Shown piece after piece: positions 12,808 to 24,782 of a stretch of DNA of 64,000 nucleotides (within the stretch, counting starts at the first letter, position 1; each line of letters starts with the position of its first letter). Source of the stretch: Rhabditoides inermis (Eukaryota; Nematoda; Chromadorea; Rhabditida; Rhabditidae); NCBI GenBank assembly GCA_963966185.1, contig CAWZYM010000448.1:114922-178921 (forward strand), written 5' to 3'. The position numbers and the translations under genes were made by a program. The notes beneath the pieces were generated by a model, which did no database searches, was not told the origin of the DNA, and saw only the letters and a program-made list of their open reading frames with translations.

Positions 12808-14690
12808 ATGCGGCCTCTCATACAGCTCTTTCTTCTCGCCGCTGTGTGCGTGCTAGCCGTTGCAGCCGAGGAGAAACAGAAGAAGCAGTATAGGGCGGAG
12901 AAGATCAACTACATCTACGAGAAGGCCCTGCAGCACATCAACGACAAGAAACGACTCAGCAAGTTCGAGGTAAGCTTTATTTCCTATCTCATTCCTTCCA
13001 AACAAAGACACGAACGTTTCACTATTTAATGTGGTTTGATTGGTTATATCTGCCCTCTAACTCGTATTACTTATTTAATACAAATTTGCAGGACGAGCTG
13101 ACGCGTTTCGACTCTGTTTACATGGACACGAAGGACATGCACGCGAGTGGGAAAAAGACGCTTAAAGACATGGCCAATGTGGGTATTTACTTGTTCAGTG
13201 TGTTTATGTATTATTTACCTATTTAGTTCATGTTGAGTACTTTATTATGTTTACATTTTCAGATCGACGAGAAGCTACTCGCCATGCTCGACAAGTACGG
13301 CCTGAAGGAGACTCTGGACGCGTTCAAAATGGTGGGGAGTGTTTTTTTCTTGTTTACCACATAGTTTATTGTATGTTTACAGAAGAAGAAGCTGCGCAAC
13401 GAACACGAGATGCAGGCCGCCAACCTCCCACTGCCCGGTCAGTCGCTTTTTATGTTTTGAAATATTCTTTTTGTCTATCATTCAAGTTGCACGCACAAAA
13501 ATCGCAATGACCCACATTGATTGTAGTTGAATGTTGAACCCTTCCACTTTGTTTGACATCGTCTGTGTGGTCACTCGCTCTTCTCACTTTCTCTGATCGT
13601 CGCGATAATTCTTGTAACAAACAATGAAAAAAATCACTTTGGTATAGAAAATAATGGATCATAGATTTTTATATACTCATATTTTCAAAGTAATATTTGA
13701 GGCGAGAAGTTCGCGGACGCGAAGCTGCAGCAGCTGTGGCAGGCGGCACAGGAGAGCTTCGGAGACAGCGAGCTGCAGGGTGAGGAGGAAGGAGAGAGAG
13801 AATGGAGAGTGGCAGATATTGAGAATAAGAGAAGAAGATGTGTTTTGCAGAGCTGCACGCCGATCTGAAGGAGGCGGAGCGCAAGAACAACGAGTACGAT
13901 CAGATGCTCAGAGAGTTTAACAAGGTATGAAACGGCGTTTTTCTCATGTCTTTCTCCTCCTCTTTCTCTCTCAACTGAAATAGGTTGAGAAGTGAAGAGA
14001 GTTCCCTATATATAGACAGTGAGAGAAACTGTGCCGTGTTTGAGGTGCCGACGGAGAACGCAGTGCACCCCGACGATGACGTGGCCGGACTGGAACAGGG
14101 AGCGAGGATACAGGAGGACAAGGTCGGTACGGGCCTAGACGCGCAGAGAGTCATTCTGACAATTGCGATTATGAGTGCAGGAGTGTTGTATGTGATACCT
14201 ATTGTTTTCTGAGCAGTATGTTTTGGTTGCAGAACCAGCGTCTGAAGGAGGCGAACCGCGATCTGCACGAGCATCTGGCGGGAGTGCGGTGAGTGGGGGG
14301 AGAGGGTAGAGGAGGAGGAGATGGATGATTGTCACGAGTCACCCCGTTCAGTGCCCGCATCCAAGGTACCAAGACGGGTCCGTTCGAGAGCGATCGCGTC
14401 AACAAACTGTGGAAAGCGGTGCGTCGTTTTTTTTAAGAGATGTGGTTATTCTGATGCCAGGTAGGTATCTTGTGAAGGGGTGTTTTGATACGTATTCGAC
14501 TAAAGTGTAAATTATTGGAGCTATACTGCATCGCATGTCCACATAACACAGGTGATTGAACGTTTTGTGTTTGAGGCGCAGCTGAACGGTAACTTCACGG
14601 CGCACGACCTGACTGTGCTGCGGGAGGAGCTCGGACACTTCGACAAACAGCTCAGGAAGATCGCCTTCCATAAGGTGCGGAAGAAGACGG

Positions 14691-14739
<49 letters not shown>

Positions 14740-14891
14740 TCTGTTCGTAGGAGGAGCTGTCCCGCTCGGTGGACCCGAAGAACAACTTCCTGGAGGACGC
14801 GGAGCTGTCGGCCAAGCAGGAGCGGATGCAGCGCAAGCTCGGCAAGCTCGAGAAGTACATCACCACCAAGATCATGCACGGAGAGCTCTGA
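12808..14891 (+). CDS. lrpap1: LDL-receptor-related-protein-associated protein (RAP/LRPAP1) homologue, 11 exons, 329 aa
   Basis: RAP is an ER and early-secretory chaperone that keeps LDL-receptor-family proteins from binding ligand too early. Exons: 12808-12969, 13092-13178, 13263-13331, 13383-13437, 13702-13779, 13851-13924, 14045-14122, 14233-14288, 14352-14418, 14552-14674 and 14751-14891. Their phases agree and they sum to 990 bases. The protein starts with a signal peptide (MRPLIQLFLLAAVCVLAVAA). Helical charged repeats follow (EKINYIYEKALQHINDKKRL; KFADAKLQQLWQAAQESFG), and the last domain has LREELGHFDKQLRKI and KLGKLEKYITTKI. It ends HGEL-stop, matching the HNEL-type ER retrieval tail of vertebrate RAP. 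The human protein is slightly longer (about 357 aa). Two acceptors, before 13702 and 14045, are TTTGAG rather than CAG. Confidence 0.9.
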
Positions 14892-15385
14892 GCACGCGGC
14901 CACTCCACGACCGGTCTGGCTCCGCCCGAATCTAATATGATATGTGAGTCTTTCACTTGAGTATAGGTTAGAATTGAGCAGTTAGAAATGGAGCTATGGG
15001 TAGTATTGTGGTTAACGTTAATCTCATTTTGTGTGTTCAGTTTTTAATTTAGTATACAGATGCAGACATGTAGACCACACCTAGCCTAGATCACCGTCCT
15101 GTGTGCGTGTGTTTGCGGAAACTGTACCTGTACAGGAAAATGTAGGTAGGAGAATAGACGTACACAGTACTGTGTACACTATGCTATAATGCTATTACTT
15201 TTGCGGAGTACTTTTATACATCATCGGTGATAGGTAAATGGTAAGTCGTGAAATTTATAGTTGCGATAGGGAAATGTTTGCGTGTTTACTCTTGATTTGG
15301 TGTTTACGATATAATAGCTGAAAGTGACTCGATTGTTTTTAGTTATCTCAGAATGAATGTGTGTGTCGTTTTTCTTGGACAGGCG

Positions 15386-15430
<45 letters not shown>

Positions 15431-15556
15431 TCTAGTGAGTGTGCCCTTTCTAGCCCCGCCCCGTGCCGAAGCCCCGCCTTACTCGTTCGGCGCTACTGCA
15501 GTTGTTACCTGCGACACGCTGTTCTAATCTTATCACTATCTTCCAAGAGGTTAGAT
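14892..15556. other. intergenic, LRPAP1 3' side to small CxxC gene
   Basis: Probably the 3' untranslated region of the LRPAP1 homologue and then the promoter of the next gene. A (GA)n run lies at 15389-15428, followed by a GC-rich box-like stretch (GCCCCGCCCCGTGCC) near 15451-15478. No coding exon is seen. Confidence 0.4.
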
Positions 15557-16650
15557 ATGGGTAAGTAATCCCCGCCCCCGCCCCTCTTGTTTACCTATTT
15601 ATTCTTCTTTTGTTTTTTTTTTCACTTTGCGAGGTTTATATCTGTTATCAGAGCTCAATTGTGATGTGAGTGTGCTGTGATGATGATTATGTCTACTAGG
15701 TTGTTTGGTCACGTTGTGTTTGCTTAATACGGTAATTCCTTTTTAATTCGAGTCTCGAGGTTGAATCTCGAATGTTGCGATAATCCGTGTCCCAAAATGA
15801 TCATAATCAAGGACTGATAGTAGGGTGATTATGATAAGAGAGCGCATATATAATAATGATGGGTCCTTTAATAAATGCATTTGTGTCGATCGCATGTACT
15901 CGTCTCATTGTTCTTGACAGACAGCGGTCTCACTCTACCGCCGCACGTGTAGTGCTTATCTTGTCGCGTCTCTCCACTCCTCTCTCTCTCTCCATCCCTT
16001 TCTCTATTCTCTCTCTTCCCCTCTACGTTCTTCTCGCGCGCTCTCGTTCTCTCACACACGTCTGCTTTGAAATCTATTATCCATTTCAATCTCTCCCTGT
16101 CAGAACATCAGATATCGCATTATCAATTTATCTCTCTGGGTTCTGGCTAATGTGTGTCGCTCGCCGTTTCTTGCCGGGAAATGTCCGCGAACCTTTTCAT
16201 TGGCGATCAGCTGATCGACTGTATCAGCGCTTTTTTGAATGTTGAATGATTTATTTATGTGTTTTCAGAGTGCAATAATATGTTCGAGAACATTCGCTCT
16301 TTCCTGGGTAGGAAGCGTCCGGCCGACGCGACGCCGCAGGTATGTATCATCGATTTATTGTATATAAACTTTTCCTGTTTATTTACTAAAATTATTGTTT
16401 TCAGGTGCTGAAGGAGTCTCAGAACCTGAAGCCGCCTGCTGGTGAGTAAGAGTTTTTAAATGTTAATCATGAAAATATGTGGGTTGTGATTTTATTGATC
16501 GCTGCTTTTCACTATCCGCGTCTGCGCTTGGTAGCTATCGGCTACTCTCTCTCTCTCTCTCTCTCTCCCTTTCCCTCGATCGCTCACGTATTTGCTACTG
16601 TATTTGTTTCGATAGTATCTCTCGTTCTCGTTCTCTCTCCCTCTCTCTCC

Positions 16651-16702
<52 letters not shown>

Positions 16703-17021
16703 CACACTCGAATGGTGGAACAGCGGAGATAGAAAGCACTTTCGAACAGCTGGTGTTTTTAGAGGGTTGCAGAGTTACTGTGCGCTTTACTGTGCTCTCA
16801 CTGATTTATGAAATTTATGATCCTTTTGTACATATGTTCCGACAAAATAACTGTCAAACGTGTGCTCAATATTAGAAAGTGAGCAAGAAAAGTCAATAGT
16901 TTGTAGGTATGTATTTGCTTCAGAGAAGCGCGCTCGTTCGGATTCGAAGCCGAAGGTGTGTCTCAAGTGTCTGGCAGGCGAGGGGGGACACATCACCCAC
17001 ATCCTCTCCGAGCAGCCATAG
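15557..17021 (+). CDS. small CxxC protein of unknown function, 4 exons, 69 aa
   Basis: I do not recognise this gene. The exons are 15557-15560 (ATG plus one base, GTAAGT donor), 16269-16339, 16405-16441 and 16924-17021. They sum to 210 bases with consistent phases and canonical splice sites, which is the main support. The protein begins MECNNMFENIRSFLGRKRPA and ends with VCLKCLAGEGGHITHILSEQ then Pro and stop. It is basic in the middle (EKRARSDSKPK), perhaps a nuclear localisation signal. The single CxxC with a following His could hold half a metal site. A possible AATAAA lies at 17340. The 700-base first intron is unusually long for this window. A spurious chain of short exons remains possible. 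Confidence 0.55.
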
Positions 17022-17392
17022 GTCGCCCTTCCACACCCCGCCCACCGAGGCCCCGCCCCCACCCGGCATCTCCACCCCGCGGGTCACACACTCTGTTTGT
17101 TCTTGTTAGGAGTTAGTACCCTCCCCATTCTCTCTATTGTTGCATTGTGTTATCATCTGATGATAAGGCTAATCATTTCCTCCCGATGAACCGAGAAGCC
17201 TTGTCGCCCCCTCCCATTGTCTGATTACCAACATGTTGTTGATAGTATGTAGTTATGATGTACATTGATGTATTCGCCTCTTGTAAGTTACTCTGATTGT
17301 GTGTAATATGAACATGTGTTTCGTAACAGTTTGGAATATTAATAAACACTAAAGGAAGTTTTGAACGATTTATTATTTGAAGGTTTTGAAGA

Positions 17393-18109
17393 TTAGTTGG
17401 CTTTGGCGAGGCCGAGGGTTCCAGACTGGAATGGGGGTGATATTCTCCGTCTCTCTGTCTCTCTTTCTCTCTTTCCCTGTCTCTCTTTCCCTGTCTCTCT
17501 CTCTCTGTCTCTTTCTCTCCCCTCTCCCTCCCTCTCTCTCCCTCTCTCTCCACCTTGAAGTCGTGGGCGACGCAGTACTCGCGGAAGAGAGGAGGTCCGA
17601 TCATCCACTGCGGATAGAAACCGCCTCCCTGAACGTTCATTTGTTCATTTGTGTTTCATGTTTGTTGACTGACCTGCATGGGGAAGAAGGCGAACTGGCA
17701 TGGTCCGGGGCCCACCTGTAGTGTGAGGGTGAGGGAGAGGAAGATGAGGGAGAGAATGGCGATGACAGGGAAAAAGAGAGGCAAAAGGAGATTCAAGAGA
17801 AGTACGTCGTCTGGTCCTCACCGATATGATGTAGTTCTTGGCTGAGATGCGGTACGTCTTGGCATTGATGGTGAGTGTGATATCGGGGGTGTTCGCATCG
17901 CAGTCCATGAAGTATCCCTGGTACTGGTTGTTGAACGTCGCGCCCACGCTTAACACATGTCACGTCACTACTTGCAAACTTATAATGATCAATTAATCAA
18001 TAATTGTTCCCGAACACTCACGCGGCGGCTAGCTTTGCGACGTAGGCGGTGGGGCCGCCGATGTAGGTGGAAGCGGAGTTGGTGATGGCAGTCCAGCCCT
18101 GCGAGCACA

Positions 18110-18159
<50 letters not shown>

Positions 18160-19377
18160 CCTCTATGCTCACCTTAGACTGCGACTGTTGGTACGATCCG
18201 ACGCCGAAGCTGAATATATTCTATGTAATCAAGGATGGCGTAAGGAGTCCGATCCACCGTACTTCTACAGTCACCGGAACTCCATATATACCGTACCCCT
18301 GAAGGGTGAACTGCCAGAAGGTCTTCGAGGTGAGCGGGATGATGTCATACTGGCCGGCGCAGTTGTCGTGGTCGTAGCTGGAACGGAGGCAATCGATAAT
18401 TGATAGGCGGGACTGATAGAGGAGGGATTGAGAGAGAGAGAGAGAGAGAAAAAAAAAGAGGGGGAGAGAGAGGGAGACGCACCCTCCGAAGGTGAGCTGT
18501 CCTCCGTTGGCAGAGATCTGCTGACCGACGTTCTTCATGAAGATGGTGAAAATGGCCTCAACACGATATTGATAAACAATCTATACTTATCAATTAAACA
18601 ATAAATCAATACCGTACATTCTGCATGGTTCCCTGCTGGAAGGCGGACCAGATGGGAGAGATGTAGTGGTTGTAGGCGAGAGAGGGAAAGGCGAGTCCGA
18701 GAATACCGTCCATAGGCTGCAATCGTATTCATCACTTCAGTCATTTCCATATCAACTCCCGAAAACTGTGCGTTGAGGGATTCCTTCATGTGTGATACTC
18801 ATAATTCAGGTTCACTCAGTGAGTAATCCACTCTGTAATCGTGAATACAATACATCGGTGTTGGCTGTTCGACTGCGTATGAGTGTCACCTGTGCTCCGA
18901 AGTCTGCCCCCATGGAAGTCGCCTGACCGAAGATCTGCTTCTGCGCGCACACTGTCGTGTTCGCCACCTAAAATACACCACTACGCAAATGTAAGGCTAA
19001 ATATTGTCTTTTGAATTTGGCAGGAAGTAGTAGATATGAGAACACTGGTGTGAAAGACTCACGCAGACGGTGTCGACTCCATAGAAGCCCTTCACGTTGC
19101 CCGTCTGGTAGGTGATGTCGAAGACGGTGCCTGGAGTGATGTGGGATGTGGAGGATAGAAAACGGAGAGAGAGAGGGGGAGAGAGATAGAGAGAGGGAGA
19201 GAGAGAGAGAGGGGTGGACTGACCGTTCTTCTGATAGGTGGTGGAGGTGGTATTCTTGAAGCGGTTCTTTGTCGCGCACGGGTTCGCAGTGGGCAGACTG
19301 AGTGATTGATCATTGATCTCTCTTATTTCTTGCATCTCCCTTTCTTTCAATTTCCCCACTCCTCCCTACCTACTCCT

Positions 19378-19444
<67 letters not shown>

Positions 19445-20237
19445 AATTTCTCCTCTGTCCCCCTCTCCACTCACACCGACTGGCTCTTCTTGCAGCAGGT
19501 CGGAGCGCAGAATGCAACGCAAGCATCGTACGAGGTCTGCATGGTATATGGTAGTTAGGAAACTGCACTGCGATATTTTATGGTACCTGTCCACAGTAGT
19601 CTCCGCATTGGTGGCCGCTGCCAGCAGCGCAGCTCTCGTCAGCAACCTGCATTGAGTTATAGATCCCATATTCAATCGATATTCTGTCGATTCACTAACC
19701 CAGAAGTTGCTGGATCCAGTGTCGATGAAAGTTACAAACTGCTGAGCCGGAGTTCCGACCGTCATATAACCTGCGGGTATTTATTTCTTCATTTTATTTT
19801 CTTGATCACTTTTGCATTTTTTTTCGACGTTCACACATTTCGAAGAATCTTTGAAATACTCTGTTTGTTTTTCTTGGTCGTGATTAGATTAGAAGGATTT
19901 TCAAATTTCGTGAAGAACAAGAAGGAGGATAGTGACATCGAGTGTATCGAGTGAGATTCACGATGGCATACGATACAGTGATAACATTTGCTCCGCGATA
20001 AGGTTTTCTAGACGAGATAATCTAGCTGAAAGTAATTGAACTCTATGGCTTGGCGCTTGGAACATGATAAACGGATGGTTCAATGATGGATTTTTTTTAA
20101 ATCATTTTAAAATTAATTATGAATTATGACTCACTGAAGTAGGCGAGGTCGTCAAGGTCGAGCATGGACAGCTTTCCCGTAGCCAACTCGGAGTTCTGAA
20201 AATGGGAGGGAAGAGTGAGAGGTGGTAGGGGTGAAAT

Positions 20238-20281
<44 letters not shown>

Positions 20282-20455
20282 CGCACCTTGTCCATCTTCT
20301 CTGCCTTCTCCTTGAGGTATGCCTCCAGCTTGCCCTCTGCGTACATTTGCTGCTTGAGTGACGGCCGATGACTGAATGCATTCACCTGTATGTCTGTCTC
20401 CCGCTCTCCCTACCACATATCCCCTTCTCTCGCGTCACTCTGCCTCTTTAAATCA

Positions 20456-20504
<49 letters not shown>

Positions 20505-20590
20505 CCTCCTCTCACTCCTCACCCGATCGGTACTCTGACGACTGCAGCTGTACAGCCGATTGCGACCGCAAGCAAGAGAAGACACCTCAT
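17393..20590 (-). CDS. secreted aspartyl-protease-like protein lacking the second catalytic Asp, 18 exons, 423 aa
   Basis: Pepsin-family (A1) fold, similar to nematode ASP proteins. The 18 exons run from 20523-20590 to 17393-17425 and sum to 1272 bases in phase. Signal peptide MRCLLLLAVAIGCTAA is followed by a propeptide start VVRVPIG. The first active-site motif is intact (FIDTGSSNFW, exon 19700-19770), as are a Cys-rich insert (DESCAAGSGHQCGDYCG) and a flap region (NVKGFYGVDTVC). At the second active site (exon 18022-18098) the sequence reads AITNSASTYIGGP where active family members have DTGTS, so Asp, Thr and Gly are all replaced. The late ILGD-type motif reads WMIGPPLFREYC, with Asp again lost. 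It ends GTLGLAKAN, like the family C-terminus. I infer a secreted, catalytically inactive homologue, perhaps binding or structural. The reading frame is otherwise intact, so it is not an obvious pseudogene. Confidence 0.9.
18112..18156. repeat. (TC)n microsatellite in an intron
   Basis: A pure TC run of about 44 bases between protease exons 18173-18209 and 18022-18098. Similar long runs lie at 19384-19442, 20232-20276 (GA) and 20458-20500. Confidence 0.9.
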
Positions 20591-22216
20591 CTGCCAATCG
20601 ATTATTAATCAAAACTATAGTTGAGCAATCAATATTAATTTGTGAAAATCTGAAGTTATCAATAATAAACCGGGGAAAATCTGATCGTATCGAATAGTAG
20701 TGTGGGGGATGGATGTGTGATCCTTTTATACCCAATGTACCATCCCCTTTCGCCTGCCGCGCGAATCCTCTTCCCTTTTTTGTTCGTTTCAAGATAAGAC
20801 TAGTTGTTTTTTATCACCGTCTTATCGTCGATTCCATATACATAGCTCATATGACGAAATATGACTATGGGCGGATCCTCGTTGAAATCTCGCGGAAGCA
20901 AGCATCGAACTTTGAAGCTTCGCTGAAATCTCTGATGATGCCTAGAAACTATAGAACTTTTGAGGCGATAAGAGACGACGCTCGCAGTTATCGGTTCGAA
21001 GTTCGGTCCGGAACAAATCAAAATGTGATTCTGAGAGCCGTTGCCGTTTTGAAGGGTACATAGAAGCGCGGCATTTCTGCGTCAAAGTGATGTTTATATA
21101 ATTCTGCTCAATGCGCAATGAAATATGAGAAAAAATACTTTTCGTGAGGCATAGAGACAACGATTTGTCTTGACATGCTGAAGCATGTTTCATCAGTTGG
21201 GCTAGAGACTGTGGGTAGAAGTGTGGTGGGAGTGGTGGGAATCAAGTATATAAAAGATGAGTTGGACAGAGTATGCACAATGTTCTCCGTCGTCGATGTC
21301 GCTTCACCAACTCCCTGTGGAGCATGCGGGTACCGACATGGGAAACTGAAAACTGTGTCCCAAGATTCTGATCTACAATCATATCTACATTTTCAAGAAC
21401 ACCTTCGCAGAGGTCGCGCCGCCTTATGGAGGAGCGGCGCGCTGGCCTACCTCGCTCTGCTGGGGTGGCTATCCTGAAAGGGTTGGCGAGGCAAGTTCTG
21501 CATAGGCGTGCACGGGAGTGCCCGGCAGGCACCATAGCGGGGTTCAACGGGTACGAGCAGGGAGAGCATCTGCAGAGGCAGGACGTTCCGAGTCTCCCGG
21601 AAGGAGGCTGCTGAAGATGAAGACCTTGTCGATAAATACTTTGCTGGAAGCAGGTGCTACGTTTGTAACAGCAAGTGTACAGTTGGATACACAAGGAAAG
21701 ACGGGAGAATTCAAAAACTACTTGCCCCATCTATGTTCACAATGACCGGATGCCTTCGCTGCTCGAATCGGATATGATCGGACAGAGCTATCTCTTTTTG
21801 GTGACACTGAAAGAAACACAGATGCAGAGATGTGTTCAGCTGACTTGCGACAAGCATATACTGAGAACTGAGACTCGTTGTGGGTGATGCATCCGTTACT
21901 CGCGGCTGGTCTCAAAGAAAAAGGACGATGATTCAGGTGAGCTCCTTTTACCCCGAGGATCCAATCAGCATCCGACTCCTATGCTCTGATTGGCCTACAC
22001 TGTATTTCTGTCTAATTCACATTGTGATATGTCTTATTCACATTGTGAAATACAATTTGAAATTTGTAATGAAGTATTGTATTCATTTATGTATACTAAA
22101 CGGTCATAAAATACTTGAACTGTGCTTTATCTTCAATTTGCCATTCTCTGAATGACGGTGCTTTTTTGAAATCCGTCAAAATGTGCTGATGTGATTGTCT
22201 CATTGTCATCACGCAG
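20591..22216. other. intergenic region with a possible Cys-rich coding remnant
   Basis: It holds the promoter of the minus-strand protease gene and, toward 22.2 kb, possible first exons of the plus-strand gene. Between 21537 and 21776 one plus frame, open behind an acceptor-like CCATAG, reads RKEAAEDEDLVDKYFAGSRC, then CYVCNSKC and later MTGCLRC before a stop. The CxxC pairs suggest a zinc-binding C-terminus. An upstream frame (21286-21477) carries PCGACGYRHGK. I cannot join these into a gene or name a family; they may be parts of a decayed mobile element. Confidence 0.3.
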
Positions 22217-22274
22217 GCCATATGCGGTTGACGGGAGGAGAGCTGGTCACTCCCTCCTCTTCCTTCCTCCCGTG

Positions 22275-22390
22275 ATGGAGCGGCAGTCGCGTTGTCGCAT
22301 CCCGCGACCGACCCCGCCCTCTCACTTCTCCACTCCCATCCCTGCCGCCCACAAGGTACCTTCGTTTCTCTCTCCCTTTCTCTCTCCCTT

Positions 22391-22433
<43 letters not shown>

Positions 22434-22713
22434 GTCGATCTCCTCTTTTGTAGAGTTTCATCCAGTCGTCGGCGCCGTCCGCCCCCACCCGCCTCGACCT
22501 GAGAATCAAGCGAGTTGTCTTGCTGTGCTTGCACGAATCCTCAATGATTGGTACGTGTTTGCAGCCCGACCGACTGCACGGTCGCCGAGCTCAGCAGGTG
22601 GGTGGAGCGTGTGTGTAGGCACGAGTTCGCCACCTACCCGACGGCCGCGCTGCTCGTCATCTACCAGTGGGTCACTCTTTTCCTCCCTCTCTTCCCTTCT
22701 CACAATATCTTCA

Positions 22714-22761
<48 letters not shown>

Positions 22762-23311
22762 CAGAGCGGAGGTACCGATGGATCACCGATATCCGTGGAA
22801 TATCATTGTCAAGCGCGCCCTCAAGAAGAACAACATGAACGTGGGTACTGTTTAATCTATCGGATACGGTACGATACCGTAACCTAGAGACACTGGTGTA
22901 ACTAGGGACATCGGGAATATGGGGAGTTTGCATGGGTGAGTAGCGGTTGTATTTGAGGTATTCTTCCACACCTTCGTTCTCCACGCGGCACTCTCTCGCA
23001 TTCTGCCTCCATTCGACGGTCTGCCACTCTCGGAGGAAACCCGCCACAAGATCAGAATGCTCGAGGCGCGGATGTACAAGATTGGGGTATGTCAGGGAGA
23101 GAGAGGGGGGAGAGACAGAGAGAGATAAAGAGAAAGAGAGAGAGAGGGGGGGGGGGAGAGGGGGGAGGAGGAGAAGAGGTAGAAGAAAGGGGAGAACGAA
23201 AGAAATACGAATGATCAATCACTCAGTCTGCCCACTGCGAACCCGTGCGCGACAAAGAACCGCTTCAAGAATACCACCGCCACCACATATCAGAAGAACG
23301 GTCAGTCCACC

Positions 23312-23359
<48 letters not shown>

Positions 23360-24782
23360 TATCTCTCTCTCTCTCTATTACCTATGCTACAGAACCTAGT
23401 TTGAGGGAGATGGTGCTTTCATAGAATTCTAGTATTCGATTTTTCAAATTCATTCATTTTCGCAGTACTTTCGGCGTAAAACCTCGAAATTTCTCCAATT
23501 TGCATTAAAAATCTTGTCATTGCGCCACCCCTTGCCTTGTTGATTTGCCTGTCTGTGCTGTTAGCATCCCTCTCCCCCCTTCCCTCTCTTCCCTCCGTCA
23601 TTTCCCTCTCTCCCCCTCTCCCCTTCCCTCTCATCCCTCCGTCATTCCCCTCCCCTCTCCCCTCTCATTCCCCATTCCTTCTCCCATGCCGGACGGTTCC
23701 CCCAACGTCATGATCCTCGATCGAGGCAGCGGAGGCGGGTACGTCACGCGGACAAACACCCAAACAGACACGTAGACAGGACGTAAGGGGGCAGAAGAAC
23801 AATGTTTATGAGAGTGTAGTGTGATAGTGGTAGTGAACCCGAGACCAGCGAACCGTGTGGCTACTGAGGGAGTGCTTTGAGTGGTGCCCCGACGACTGTG
23901 GTTGGGGGAGGCAGCGACCACACCCTCCTCATCCTACTCCTCCTCGCTCTCCTCGGAGCAATGGCCTACTACCAGGTACGGCACACTCTACTCGCCTACC
24001 CTGTGATCTTTTCAGACGCAGCTCAACAAGCCGGCATCCAAGTGAGTGGGCTATCCGAGATCGGGATGTGTTTCATGTTTATCTAATCTCTCTCTCTCTC
24101 CCTCTCCCTCTTTCTCTCTCCTCCTCTCTCCCTCTCTCTCTCCCTCTCCCCCTCTCCCTCTCTCTCTCTCTCTCTATAATATGAATGGGTGGTTGCAGGC
24201 CGCGGAAGCACCACCATCACAGGCACCACCACAAGCACCACAAGCACCACAAGAAGGAGAACCACGCACACACCATGGTCAAGGTGTGTAGTAGGGGAGG
24301 GGGCGATTGGACCTGGGTTCCCCGATTACTCTGTCCTTGTACGTTCTCTCTCATTTTAAGTGAACAGAGTGAGCTGCTAAAACTGTACATAGGAGCATAG
24401 GAGGTTTTGATGTATTCGTCCCTTTTTCAGGTTCCCGTGGTCCCCGAAGTTGCGAAGCCAGCCGATCCGGATCCAGCTGCCACCCAGATCAAGGTTGTCT
24501 GTTCGTGTTACTGTATGCTACCGTATCCTCACATACCGTACACCTAGGTGGAGCTGTCTGGGGAGAACAAGTCTGACAAGCGCATCAACGTTCCCGCCGC
24601 GATGATTGCCAACATGCCGGTCGGACAGCCCGTTCAGGTATACGGTAGCTAGGATTTGACGATACGGTACTTTGAATTCATTTCACGATAGGTTGAATTT
24701 GGGATATGGCATTTCGAAATTCATAGGTTTTGAAATAAACTATAATTTAAATATGTTTTAGGTGAACATCAAGCCGAACTAA
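22275..24782 (+). CDS. unknown protein with one membrane segment and a His-rich stretch, 12 exons, about 356 aa from this start
   Basis: I do not recognise the family. Exons: 22275-22355, 22454-22509, 22565-22666, 22765-22840, 22958-23086, 23227-23300, 23565-23738, 23882-23975, 24016-24041, 24199-24283, 24431-24493, 24548-24637 and 24762-24782. They sum to 1071 bases in phase only if 23227-23300 is included. The first half is globular (TDCTVAELSRWVERVCRHEF; MDHRYPWNIIVKRALKKNN; HAALSRILPPFDGLPLSEE). A Pro/Ser-rich linker follows, then a hydrophobic segment (HTLLILLLLALLGAMAYY), a His/Lys-rich run (24199-24283) and a short C-terminal part ending VNIKPN. One intron (22510-22564) appears to use a GC donor (GCGAGT). 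The start is uncertain: exon 22217-22355 is open upstream of the ATG behind an acceptor-like CGCAG, so earlier exons may exist. An alternative is two genes, with the second starting at the ATG at 23686. Confidence 0.6.
23210..23315 (+). repeat. near-identical copy of protease exon 7 and its splice sites
   Basis: The 74 bases 23227-23300 match protease exon 19224-19297 (minus strand) with two differences that I can see. The match runs on into the upstream intron (GATCAATCACTCAG) and the downstream intron (GTCAGTCCACCCCT) and then enters CT repeats in both places. The two copies are in opposite orientation on the chromosome, about 4 kb apart. Confidence 0.95.

Noticed and set aside
20713..21063. 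A 116-codon plus-strand frame upstream of the protease
   Set aside because: No similarity, AT-rich codons, and it overlaps the likely promoter of the minus-strand gene.
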